Shown one piece after another: positions 1 through 4,840 of a stretch of DNA of 6,315 nt; positions within the stretch are counted from its first letter, which is position 1; each line of letters begins with the position of its first letter. This stretch comes from Thermoleophilia bacterium (GTDB lineage Bacteria > Actinomycetota > Thermoleophilia > RBG-16-64-13), in contig JAFGIH010000148.1 of NCBI GenBank assembly GCA_016929985.1, positions 1 through 6,315 of the forward strand, in the 5' to 3' direction. The notes beneath the pieces are model-generated. The model saw nothing but the letters and a program-made list of their open reading frames with translations. It made no database searches and was not told the origin of the DNA. The position numbers and the translations under genes were made by a program.

Positions 1-835
1 CATCGCCGTCGCCGTCGGCGTCGCTGCCGGCCGTACCTGCAACGAGGTCGTTCCACGTGTCCTCGCCGCCCACGTACTTGAATGTATTGGGAGTCGCGGC
101 GTCCTTACCGTCGTTGTCGAACCAAGGGTGGCCGGCGCCCATGACGACGTCGGTGGCGCTCGAGTAGATCATCTCCTTGGCAATGGCAGCGTAGTTGTTC
201 CGGCTCGTGTTATGGGCTACGAATCCGGCCGGGGTGGCGTGGCTCCACTGCACGGTCGTCACAACACCGGTAGCCTTGCCCAGCTCCTCGGCGCGCTGGC
301 TCACCAGCTCGACGGGCTCACCATTGATATCGACCCCGATGGCACCGTTATAGGTCTTGAGACCGCCGGCCATGGCCGTCGCAGCCGAGGCCGAGTCGGT
401 GGAGAGCGGGTAGGCGGAGTAGGAGAAGTCCTCCCACATCAATGCCGGGTCATACCCGAGAAGGTTCTTCGGCGACCAAACGCCGAGCTTGGGGTCGTCG
501 GGAAGATCGACGAGGTCTTCGGGGTCGTACTCGACGAGCTTCAATTCGCTATTCTCGTATTCGTAGGTACTCATGCCCAGGCGCACGGGGAACTGCTCGT
601 ATGCCTGCTTCCTGCCCATGTAGTAGTCGGTGGCCGTTATGTGGTTGTAGCCGCATCCGTCACTGATCATGAGAATGACGTTTCTAACCGCTTCTGGCGT
701 TTTGGGTGAAGCAGCTTCGACCTCTGCCCCGACAGACAATCCAGCCAAGACGGTCCCAACTGCGAGCCCTCCTACCACCAAAGTGGCCAAGCCCGCCTTC
801 ACGAATCGGCTCTTCCTGAGCGCGTTGATAGACAT
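1..835 (-). CDS. phoA: Alkaline phosphatase, secreted (N-terminal 278 residues; C-terminus beyond the window)
   Basis: Hydrolyses phosphate monoesters outside the membrane to supply inorganic phosphate. Translating the minus strand from the ATG at 835-833 gives 278 codons with no stop. Residues 1-41 look like a Sec signal peptide (basic RKSR, long hydrophobic stretch, VEA cleavage site near 41); the basic region lacks twin arginines. Family motifs follow in order: NVILMISDG with metal-ligand Asp59, STDSASAATA with nucleophile Ser148, and VQWSHATPAGF with His199 and Thr201 where the family has its THATPA metal-site motif. Asp59 and Ser148 are 89 residues apart, against 51 in the E. coli enzyme, so there is an insertion of about 38 residues rich in Asp, Glu and Pro. 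The visible part ends in the acidic run SDADGDGD, resembling a calcium-binding loop. A GAGGAGGT Shine-Dalgarno nine bases upstream supports the start. Divergence from pstS fits phosphate-starvation control. Confidence 0.95.
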   Translation of the reverse strand, partial: MSINALRKSRFVKAGLATLVVGGLAVGTVLAGLSVGAEVEAASPKTPEAVRNVILMISDGCGYNHITATDYYMGRKQAYEQFPVRLGMSTYEYENSELKLVEYDPEDLVDLPDDPKLGVWSPKNLLGYDPALMWEDFSYSAYPLSTDSASAATAMAGGLKTYNGAIGVDINGEPVELVSQRAEELGKATGVVTTVQWSHATPAGFVAHNTSRNNYAAIAKEMIYSSATDVVMGAGHPWFDNDGKDAATPNTFKYVGGEDTWNDLVAGTAGSDADGDGD

Positions 836-844
836 ACTTAAGGT

Positions 845-852
845 ACCTCCTC
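845..852 (-). promoter_or_regulatory. Ribosome binding site of the alkaline phosphatase gene
   Basis: On the minus strand GAGGAGGT lies nine bases before the ATG at 835. It is a near-perfect anti-16S match and fixes the start codon. It sits eight bases 3' of the GC-rich palindrome at 861-879, so folding of that element could affect ribosome access. Confidence 0.85.
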
Positions 853-862
853 GTCAATCTGA

Positions 863-879
863 CCGCGGGTTACCCGCGG
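863..879. repeat. Perfect palindrome CCGCGGGT-T-ACCCGCGG in the phosphatase leader
   Basis: Eight-base arms (863-870 and 872-879) flank one central base. As RNA this would form a seven-pair stem with a three-base loop, 28 bases upstream of the phosphatase ATG and next to its ribosome binding site. It could be a leader hairpin or a dyad operator. The flanking TGACCGCGGG (860-869) recurs at 963-972. Confidence 0.75.
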
Positions 880-901
880 CTCCCTCGTTGCCATGCAGGC
901 C

Positions 902-924
902 AAGCCGCCGCTTCTTTGCGGCTT
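902..924. repeat. Inverted repeat AAGCCGC...GCGGCTT in the phosphatase leader
   Basis: Seven-base arms at 902-908 and 918-924 enclose a nine-base spacer. On the minus strand it would fold as a leader hairpin. It has no trailing T-tract, so a simple terminator is unlikely. Confidence 0.6.
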
Positions 925-948
925 CCTCAAGAGTCCGGCTCTCTGGCT

Positions 949-971
949 CCGCGGTCGCCGGATGACCGCGG
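949..971. repeat. Inverted repeat CCGCGGTC...GACCGCGG
   Basis: Perfect eight-base arms at 949-956 and 964-971 enclose a seven-base spacer. The arm at 949-956 is equally complementary to 861-868, next to the phosphatase ribosome binding site. Two mutually exclusive foldings of the leader are therefore possible. Confidence 0.65.
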
Positions 972-1091
972 GCTGTTCGGCAAGGCCGCTCTCGACGCTA
1001 TCACCGTCTCGGCGCAACTCGCGTTAGGGTTCGGCTCCTAGACGACAACGGCTGAGCAAATGTCGCGCCGGGTGAGATCACAAGCAGGCCG

Positions 1092-1132
1092 GTTTAACGC
1101 ATTCGTTACCGTCCTGCAGTTGGTTGTTTACA
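1092..1132 (+). promoter_or_regulatory. Possible Pho-box-like array upstream of pstS
   Basis: TTAAC (1094-1098), GTTAC (1105-1109) and TTTAC (1127-1131) lie at offsets 0, 11 and 33, so they share an 11-bp phase; the slot at 1116 is not conserved. PhoB/PhoP response regulators are known to bind direct repeats spaced about 11 bp. Position, about 100-140 bp before the pstS start in the spacer shared with the phosphatase gene, fits such an operator. The motif is short and degenerate, so this is a suggestion only. Confidence 0.3.
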
Positions 1133-1186
1133 TAGAGCCTCGCCGACCTCAGTACGCTCTGCACCGACAGGATCATGGGTGCAGAA

Positions 1187-1214
1187 CACCACGAGAAAAA
1201 CACCACGAGAAAAG
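1187..1214 (+). repeat. 14-bp tandem duplication just upstream of the pstS ribosome binding site
   Basis: CACCACGAGAAAAA (1187-1200) is followed directly by CACCACGAGAAAAG (1201-1214), identical at 13 of 14 positions. The second copy runs into the GAGAGGT Shine-Dalgarno. It would lie in the pstS 5' untranslated region. It could be a slippage duplication or an A-rich unstructured translation enhancer. Confidence 0.85.
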
Positions 1215-1220
1215 AGAGGT
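1214..1220 (+). promoter_or_regulatory. Ribosome binding site of pstS
   Basis: GAGAGGT sits nine bases before the ATG at 1230. It selects that start over an in-frame alternative start at 1179, which would put 17 mostly charged residues before the signal peptide. Confidence 0.8.
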
Positions 1221-1229
1221 AACGAAGCA

Positions 1230-2420
1230 ATGACTTCCAAGATCAAGAAGAAGGGACTGGTCGCCCTCGCAGGCACCGCGCTTGCTGCGCTGCTGCTAAC
1301 CGGAGTACTCGTTGCGGGCTGTGGCGACGACGGATCGTCCGATGCCAACGCCGGCGAAACCACCTCTACCACCGCCGCCGCTTCCACTACCAGCACCGCC
1401 GCTCCTGCTACGAGCGCGAGCGCCGCCCCGGCCACCACTGAGACCACTGCCGCTTCGCTCTCCGCCAGCCTGAACGGAGCCGGCGCCACCTTCCCCGAAC
1501 CCCTTTATGTGGAGTGGATCGGTGAGTTTCAGACGGCCAACTCCGACGTCACCATCAACTACCAGGGCATCGGCTCCGGAGGAGGCATCGAGCAGTTCAC
1601 CAAGCTGACAGTGGACTTCGGTGCTTCTGACGCCCCCATGAAGGATGAAGAGATTGCCGCCGCCGAGGCGGCCGGGGGCGCCAAGGTACTTCACATCCCC
1701 ACCGTGTTCGGAGCCGTCGCCGTGGCCTTCAATCTGGACGGTGTGGAGGAACTCAAACTTGACTCCGACACACTGGCCGCCATCTTCCTGGGTGACGTGA
1801 CCACGTGGAACGACCCGATGATCACCGCTCTCAACAACGCCGTGGTCCTGCCCGACGAGGCCATCCAAGTGGTGCACCGCTCCGACTCCTCCGGCACAAC
1901 CAGCATCTTCACCGGCTATCTGAACGAGGTCTCCGCGTCCTGGGCCGACAGAGTCGGCAAAGGCAAGGAAGTGGAGTGGCCGGTGGGCGTGGGCGGTCAG
2001 GGCAATGACGGCGTGGCCGCCGTCGTCCAGCAGCAGGCCGGCAGTATCGGCTACATGGAGCTCTCCTACGCACTTGAGTCGGGTATTGACATGGCCACCC
2101 TCAAGAACAGAAGCGGCAGCTTCATCACCCCGAGTCTGGAATCCACCTCGGCGGCCGCCGTGGGCGTGGAGTTCCCCGAGGACCTGCGTTTCAGCGTGAG
2201 CAACTCCGACGGTGCCCAAGCCTACCCCATCGCGGGTGCGACCTGGATCCTGGCGTTCGACAAGATGCAGGATCCCGCCAAGATGGAGGCTCTCAAGGCC
2301 TGGCTCACCTGGGCGCTCAGTGAAGGTACCAGCATCGCCGAAGAGCTGAACTACGCCCCCCTGTCTGACGGACTCAAGGCCAAGGCGATGGAGAAGGTCG
2401 AGTCCATCAGCGCAATGTAG
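1230..2420 (+). CDS. pstS: Phosphate ABC transporter substrate-binding lipoprotein PstS
   Basis: Captures inorganic phosphate outside the membrane and hands it to the PstCAB permease. The 396-aa product starts with a lipoprotein signal peptide: basic MTSKIKKKG, a hydrophobic core, and lipobox LVAGC with lipidated Cys31. Residues 32-80 form a Ser/Thr/Ala-rich linker of about 50 residues, typical of Gram-positive surface lipoproteins. The binding protein begins at GAGATFPEPLY (83-93). Ligand-site motifs follow: GSGGGI (115-120), FGASDAPM (130-137) and HRSDSSGTT (216-224), the signature phosphate-binding loop; a GGQGNDGV motif comes later. Length and motif order match full-length PstS. The start at 1230 is set by a good Shine-Dalgarno and the signal peptide. 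A hairpin follows the stop and a PhoB-type regulator lies downstream, but pstC, pstA and pstB are not adjacent. Confidence 0.97.
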   Translation: MTSKIKKKGLVALAGTALAALLLTGVLVAGCGDDGSSDANAGETTSTTAAASTTSTAAPATSASAAPATTETTAASLSASLNGAGATFPEPLYVEWIGEFQTANSDVTINYQGIGSGGGIEQFTKLTVDFGASDAPMKDEEIAAAEAAGGAKVLHIPTVFGAVAVAFNLDGVEELKLDSDTLAAIFLGDVTTWNDPMITALNNAVVLPDEAIQVVHRSDSSGTTSIFTGYLNEVSASWADRVGKGKEVEWPVGVGGQGNDGVAAVVQQQAGSIGYMELSYALESGIDMATLKNRSGSFITPSLESTSAAAVGVEFPEDLRFSVSNSDGAQAYPIAGATWILAFDKMQDPAKMEALKAWLTWALSEGTSIAEELNYAPLSDGLKAKAMEKVESISAM

Positions 2421-2465
2421 AAGCATGCCGGCCGACCAACGGTAATCGGACTCGTCATGACCGAT

Positions 2466-2500
2466 GCAGAGGGAGCCCGCCTCGACGTGGCTCCCTCTGC
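2466..2500 (+). terminator. Strong hairpin after pstS (terminator, attenuator or mRNA-stabilising stem)
   Basis: GCAGAGGGAGCC (2466-2477) and GGCTCCCTCTGC (2489-2500) form a perfect 12-bp stem with an 11-base loop, 45 bases after the pstS stop. No T-tract follows. It may terminate without a U-run, or be a processing/stability hairpin that makes pstS mRNA more abundant than the downstream regulator mRNA. Confidence 0.75.
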
Positions 2501-2530
2501 CCACCCTGGCGTGTTGACTGATAGGACAGA

Positions 2531-3295
2531 ATGGTGACTCGCACACGTTCATCGGAAGCCACAACTCACGGCAACAAGTGCATCCTGGTCGTCGAGGACG
2601 ACGTCACCGTCTCCGACCTCCTGGCCTACAATCTCAGCCGGGCGGGTTACGACGTGCTCCAGGGATACGACGGGCGAACGGGCCTCGAGATGGCCCTCTC
2701 GCACACGGTCGACCTGGTGCTGATGGACCTCATGCTCCCCGGCCTTGATGGGATGACCGCGAGTCGCGAGATCGTCCGCGCGAAGCCTTGGGTCCCGGTG
2801 ATAATCATTTCCGCACTGCGAGAACACGAGAACATGCTCGAGGGTTTCCGCGTCGGCGTGGACGACTACGTCACCAAGCCGTTCGATCTGGATCTGCTGT
2901 TAGCAAGGGTCGCAGCCAGTCTGCGGCGGGTTTCGAACGCCGACACATTCCATCTTCCTGCTCAGGAAGAGACCATCCTCAAAGTGGGTGACGTGGTGCT
3001 GGACAGCGATGCGCGATCCGTGCGGGCCGAAAGGGGCGAGGCCCCGCTCACTCCCAAGGAGCATGCTCTTCTCAAGCTACTACTTTCGCAGCCAGGACAT
3101 CTCTTTACGAGGGAGGAGATTACCGAGGCGGTCTGGCACCACCGCTATCTATCGACGTCGCGCACTCTGGACGTACATATGCGACGTCTGCGGGACAAGC
3201 TGGAGAGCGTGGGAGGAGAGGTCACCATCCACGGTGTACGTGGGGTGGGCTACCGGTTCGGCCCCCGTCGCGTCGAACATGCGGGTCACGCTTAG
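2531..3295 (+). CDS. phoB: OmpR/PhoB-family response regulator, probable phosphate regulon regulator
   Basis: DNA-binding response regulator of 254 aa. The receiver domain (about 16-135) has acidic pocket Glu22/Asp23/Asp24, phospho-acceptor Asp66 in LMDLMLPGLDG, switch Ser94, and Lys116 in the TKPF motif. The winged-helix effector (about 150-245) has LTPKEHALL, the recognition helix region SRTLDVHMRRLRDKLE, and the wing motif VRGVGYRF. The family is certain. The phosphate role is inferred from position after pstS and next to alkaline phosphatase; PhoP-type naming is equally possible. About 15 residues precede the receiver. The start is ATG 2531 (weak AGGA four bases upstream) or the adjacent GTG at 2534; no later start codon precedes the receiver. 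No histidine kinase gene follows. Instead, the last 74 bp overlap a convergent membrane-protein gene. Confidence 0.95.
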   Translation: MVTRTRSSEATTHGNKCILVVEDDVTVSDLLAYNLSRAGYDVLQGYDGRTGLEMALSHTVDLVLMDLMLPGLDGMTASREIVRAKPWVPVIIISALREHENMLEGFRVGVDDYVTKPFDLDLLLARVAASLRRVSNADTFHLPAQEETILKVGDVVLDSDARSVRAERGEAPLTPKEHALLKLLLSQPGHLFTREEITEAVWHHRYLSTSRTLDVHMRRLRDKLESVGGEVTIHGVRGVGYRFGPRRVEHAGHA

Positions 3296-3608
3296 CCAAA
3301 ACGAACACAACGCCCAGGTGCACGAGAAGAGCGCATGTCCAGGCGACGATCCAAGGCCAGCACCAGAAGCTATCGGGCGTATGAGCAAGATCTATGAGCG
3401 CCAGGTTCCAGCTGCCGACGAGGAAGGCAAAGAGGTGGAACAACACTCTCTCGCGATGCGTGAACGGGCCGGGTGGCCAATCCGATACAGCAGGAAAGAC
3501 GCCTCCAGAGCGCTTCGCCGCCAACTCTTCGATGAGCTCGACGCTCAGGCAGGGGTAGAGCTTCTTGTCCCCGGGCTTTCCGCCAGACACGCGTTCCGCC
3601 TCTCTCAA
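3222..3608 (-). CDS. Small 2TM-domain membrane protein
   Basis: A 128-aa protein with two membrane segments (about 55-73 and 83-105) joined by a short tryptophan-rich turn. The pattern of His58, Asn69, FWCWPW at 81-86, Trp90 and His97 matches the 2TM domain found alone or attached to bacterial kinases and regulators, whose function is not established. The TTG start at 3608 is chosen because AGGAAGGGGA lies seven bases upstream and an in-frame TAG occurs just before it; GTG at residue 7 is an alternative. Its ribosome site overlaps the stop of the upstream zinc-ribbon gene, so the two are likely coupled. The hydrophobic domain ends about where the convergent response regulator ends. The last 22 residues (basic, Gly/Pro/His-rich) are thus read entirely antisense to the regulator's winged helix. 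Confidence 0.75.
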   Translation of the reverse strand: MREAERVSGGKPGDKKLYPCLSVELIEELAAKRSGGVFPAVSDWPPGPFTHRERVLFHLFAFLVGSWNLALIDLAHTPDSFWCWPWIVAWTCALLVHLGVVFVLAKRDPHVRRDGGRTGSPPHVHRGW

Positions 3609-3615
3609 CCAACTG

Positions 3616-3625
3616 TCCCCTTCCT
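3616..3625 (-). promoter_or_regulatory. Ribosome binding site of the 2TM protein, overlapping the upstream stop codon
   Basis: On the minus strand AGGAAGGGGA begins inside the TAG stop (3626-3624) of the zinc-ribbon gene and lies seven bases before the TTG start at 3608. This arrangement suggests translational coupling and decides the unusual TTG start. Confidence 0.6.
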
Positions 3626-3854
3626 AGGCGGCCTGCGGAAGAGCTGCTTCCGCGGCGAGGGCAAGTTCGGCTCCACAGCCGGGGCACACGGCGATAACGG
3701 TGTCCGTCCCGGCTCCACATCGTACGAGGAGCGACCCACAACAGACGCACGGACTCCCCGCACCCAGGGTCAACACCAGCTCGGCTAGAGTGCCGTCCAG
3801 GCCGAGCCTCTTAGAGCCCGCTACTACATCAGTCACCGCAAGTACCGGCCCCAT
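3624..3854 (-). CDS. Small zinc-ribbon-like protein, function unknown
   Basis: A 76-aa protein. Residues 1-35 form a short mixed region with no recognised domain. Residues 36-60 carry CVCC and CPGC, giving a CxxC-17-CxxC spacing (Cys36/39 and Cys57/60) typical of a one-metal zinc ribbon. Extra cysteines are at 38 and 46. The tail is alanine-rich. The frame is open further upstream, but ATG 3854 is preferred because GGAGGAGG lies four bases before it and the upstream extension shows no protein-like features. The gene ends 15 bp before the 2TM gene, so the pair is probably an operon. Such ribbons bind nucleic acid or protein partners; I cannot assign a role. Existence is well supported by the ribosome site and the paired cysteines. 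Confidence 0.7.
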   Translation of the reverse strand: MGPVLAVTDVVAGSKRLGLDGTLAELVLTLGAGSPCVCCGSLLVRCGAGTDTVIAVCPGCGAELALAAEAALPQAA

Positions 3855-4111
3855 GACTCCTCCTCCGCATTTTGAGAACCGAGTCCACACCGCGAGCATA
3901 CGAGACGCATTCTTGGGCTGTGTGAACAACGCGTTAAGCGAAGGGAAAAACGCCGCACAGGTGAGAGGAATCGGAGAGCGAGCAGCGACGCCGATGTGTC
4001 CGAGCAACCCGGTTGCCGAGTGTTTCCATTCGCTTTTCCCAACGCTAACACGCGTCCCCTTGACACCTCCTAGGCTTGTAGGGCAACCGAAACACAACGG
4101 GAAGGTGTGTC
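3855..4111. other. Divergent intergenic region between the zinc-ribbon gene and the TM/TPR-like gene
   Basis: A 257-bp spacer that should hold two outward promoters. For the plus-strand gene there is a perfect -35 TTGACA (4060-4065), but no good -10 at normal distance. For the minus-strand gene, TATGCT (3900-3895) resembles a -10 and TTCACA (3926-3921) a -35, but they are 20 bases apart. No RNA gene or clear repeat was recognised. Confidence 0.5.
3859..3866 (-). promoter_or_regulatory. Ribosome binding site of the zinc-ribbon gene
   Basis: GGAGGAGG on the minus strand, four bases before the ATG at 3854. It is one of the strongest Shine-Dalgarno sequences in the window and the main reason for choosing this start over the longer frame. 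Confidence 0.75.
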
Positions 4112-4471
4112 ATGAGAGCATTCCGATCACTTCTCAAGTCAATAGACGATCAGACCCGCCGGCTTGAGCACAGCTACGGCGGTATCCTCCTGCCCATAGC
4201 CACAGCCGTCCTCATCGTCATGCTTCTCTCCTGCACGATCATGCTGTCGGGGGCGGTCGCCCATCCGCCGCAGGTGTCTGATCCGACCGGCTTGAATGAG
4301 AACTCAATTGACCGGCTGGAGACGGGTATCGAGTCGCCTCAGATGTATCTCGAGCTGGCGACGGCCGAGATGATGCTGGGGCACTGCAAATCGGCTCTTC
4401 GCGCGCTCGTGAGCTATGAACGGTTGATGACCGGTACTGATCGCACCATGCCTCCAAGAGCGCAGGAATGA
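4112..4471 (+). CDS. Small single-TM protein with a TPR-like helix pair, function unknown
   Basis: A 119-aa protein, not recognised as a named family. The N-terminus (1-23) is basic (Arg2, Arg5, Lys9, Arg16, Arg17). Residues 24-48 form one strong membrane helix or a long signal peptide; the AVA at 48-50 would suit signal peptidase I. The C-terminal part contains MYLELATAEMMLGHCKSAL and the following LVSYERL, with the Leu/Gly/Ala spacing of one tetratricopeptide-like hairpin (about 77-105). By the positive-inside rule this part would face outward. The start is supported by GGGAAGGTG ending four bases before the ATG. The stop is one base before the next gene's ATG, indicating co-transcription with the winged-helix gene. 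The TPR assignment is tentative because only one repeat is present. Confidence 0.7.
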   Translation: MRAFRSLLKSIDDQTRRLEHSYGGILLPIATAVLIVMLLSCTIMLSGAVAHPPQVSDPTGLNENSIDRLETGIESPQMYLELATAEMMLGHCKSALRALVSYERLMTGTDRTMPPRAQE

Positions 4472-4472
4472 A

Positions 4473-4802
4473 ATGGCAGCGACAATCACGGGAGGGAAGA
4501 TGCATTCCGGAGCCACACCGGGTCTGCCGGCCTCACTGGAGTGTCTACAGGTGGAGTTGCTCGAGACGCTGTGCGGTCAGGAGAGGCCGCTCACCCTCAA
4601 GCAGATCTCACGACTCACGCAGCTTCCGGAGACCGAACTGCAGCAGGCCGTCGACGTTCTTCGTTCTCTCTGCTTGGTAACCCGGCTCAACACGATCATC
4701 GACAGCTACACCGTCACATCATCCAGCGGCATCCGCCAGACCATGCGCGTGACGCCGCGGACGAGGCAGATATCGGCAGCAGCATGCACTGTCGGTGAGT
4801 GA
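4473..4802 (+). CDS. Small winged-helix DNA-binding protein
   Basis: A 109-aa protein. Residues 23-65 fit a helix-turn-helix: a first helix around LECLQVELLETLCG, then LTLKQISRLTQ, a turn, and the putative recognition helix TELQQAVDVLRSLCLV. A wing-like segment RLNTIIDSYTV follows. The layout resembles MarR/ArsR/TrmB-type winged helices, so it is probably a transcriptional regulator, but the exact family is not recognised. Two starts are possible. ATG 4473 is one base after the upstream stop with AGGA six bases before it. ATG 4500 (residue 10) has a stronger GGGAGGG, though only about three to four bases away. Both keep the whole domain. It sits between a small membrane protein and an FMN oxidoreductase, both candidates for co-regulation. 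Confidence 0.75.
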   Translation: MAATITGGKMHSGATPGLPASLECLQVELLETLCGQERPLTLKQISRLTQLPETELQQAVDVLRSLCLVTRLNTIIDSYTVTSSSGIRQTMRVTPRTRQISAAACTVGE

Positions 4803-4828
4803 GACCCGTGGCCGCCAGGGGTCGCAGC

Positions 4829-4834
4829 TATACT
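4829..4834 (+). promoter_or_regulatory. Putative -10 element for leaderless transcription of the oxidoreductase gene
   Basis: TATACT lies six bases upstream of the ATG at 4841, which places the expected transcription start at or next to the A of the start codon. No Shine-Dalgarno precedes this ATG. Leaderless mRNAs with a -10 at this distance are common in actinobacteria. No good -35 is visible (CCGTGG at 4806-4811). Confidence 0.5.
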
Positions 4835-4840
4835 TGTCTG

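Larger units (their letters stand above)
836..1229. other. Divergent intergenic region between alkaline phosphatase and pstS
   Basis: This 394-bp stretch has no convincing gene. The half near the phosphatase (about 845-975) is GC-rich and full of inverted repeats, as expected of a structured 5' leader on the minus strand. The pstS half (about 1085-1229) is more A/T-rich and carries TTTAC-like repeats, a 14-bp tandem duplication and the pstS ribosome binding site. Promoters for both genes should lie here. I could not find a -35/-10 pair close to consensus for either one. Confidence 0.8.

Noticed and set aside
128..709. Plus-strand open frame antisense to alkaline phosphatase
   Set aside because: The minus strand shows all the alkaline phosphatase motifs in one continuous frame, so this is its shadow.
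841..972. c-di-GMP (GEMM-I) riboswitch in the phosphatase leader
   Set aside because: Fragments such as GCCGCAAAG and a GGGAGCCG...TAACCC stem loosely recall that class, but the conserved 5' segment and the correct spacing are absent.
2514..2542. Promoter for the response regulator starting with TTGACT at 2514
   Set aside because: The hexamer is close to a -35, but a -10 at 17 bases would fall inside the coding region and ACTCGC there does not match.
1296..2564. Long minus-strand open frame (422 codons) antisense to pstS
   Set aside because: It mirrors the strongly coding pstS frame in GC-rich DNA, is rich in Gly/His/Arg with no domain or ribosome site, and has no support as a protein.
2988..3788. 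Plus-strand open frame of 266 codons
   Set aside because: It is out of frame with the response regulator and then antisense to the 2TM and zinc-ribbon genes. Composition is Arg/Ser-rich with no recognisable domain.
3855..4097. N-terminal extension of the zinc-ribbon gene to 4097
   Set aside because: The frame is open, but a strong GGAGGAGG lies right before ATG 3854 and the extension shows no domain. It would also consume the divergent promoter region.
3700..4167. Plus-strand open frame of 155 codons
   Set aside because: It overlaps the zinc-ribbon gene antisense and the 4112 gene out of frame, has no ribosome site, and its sequence is low-complexity Pro/Thr-rich.
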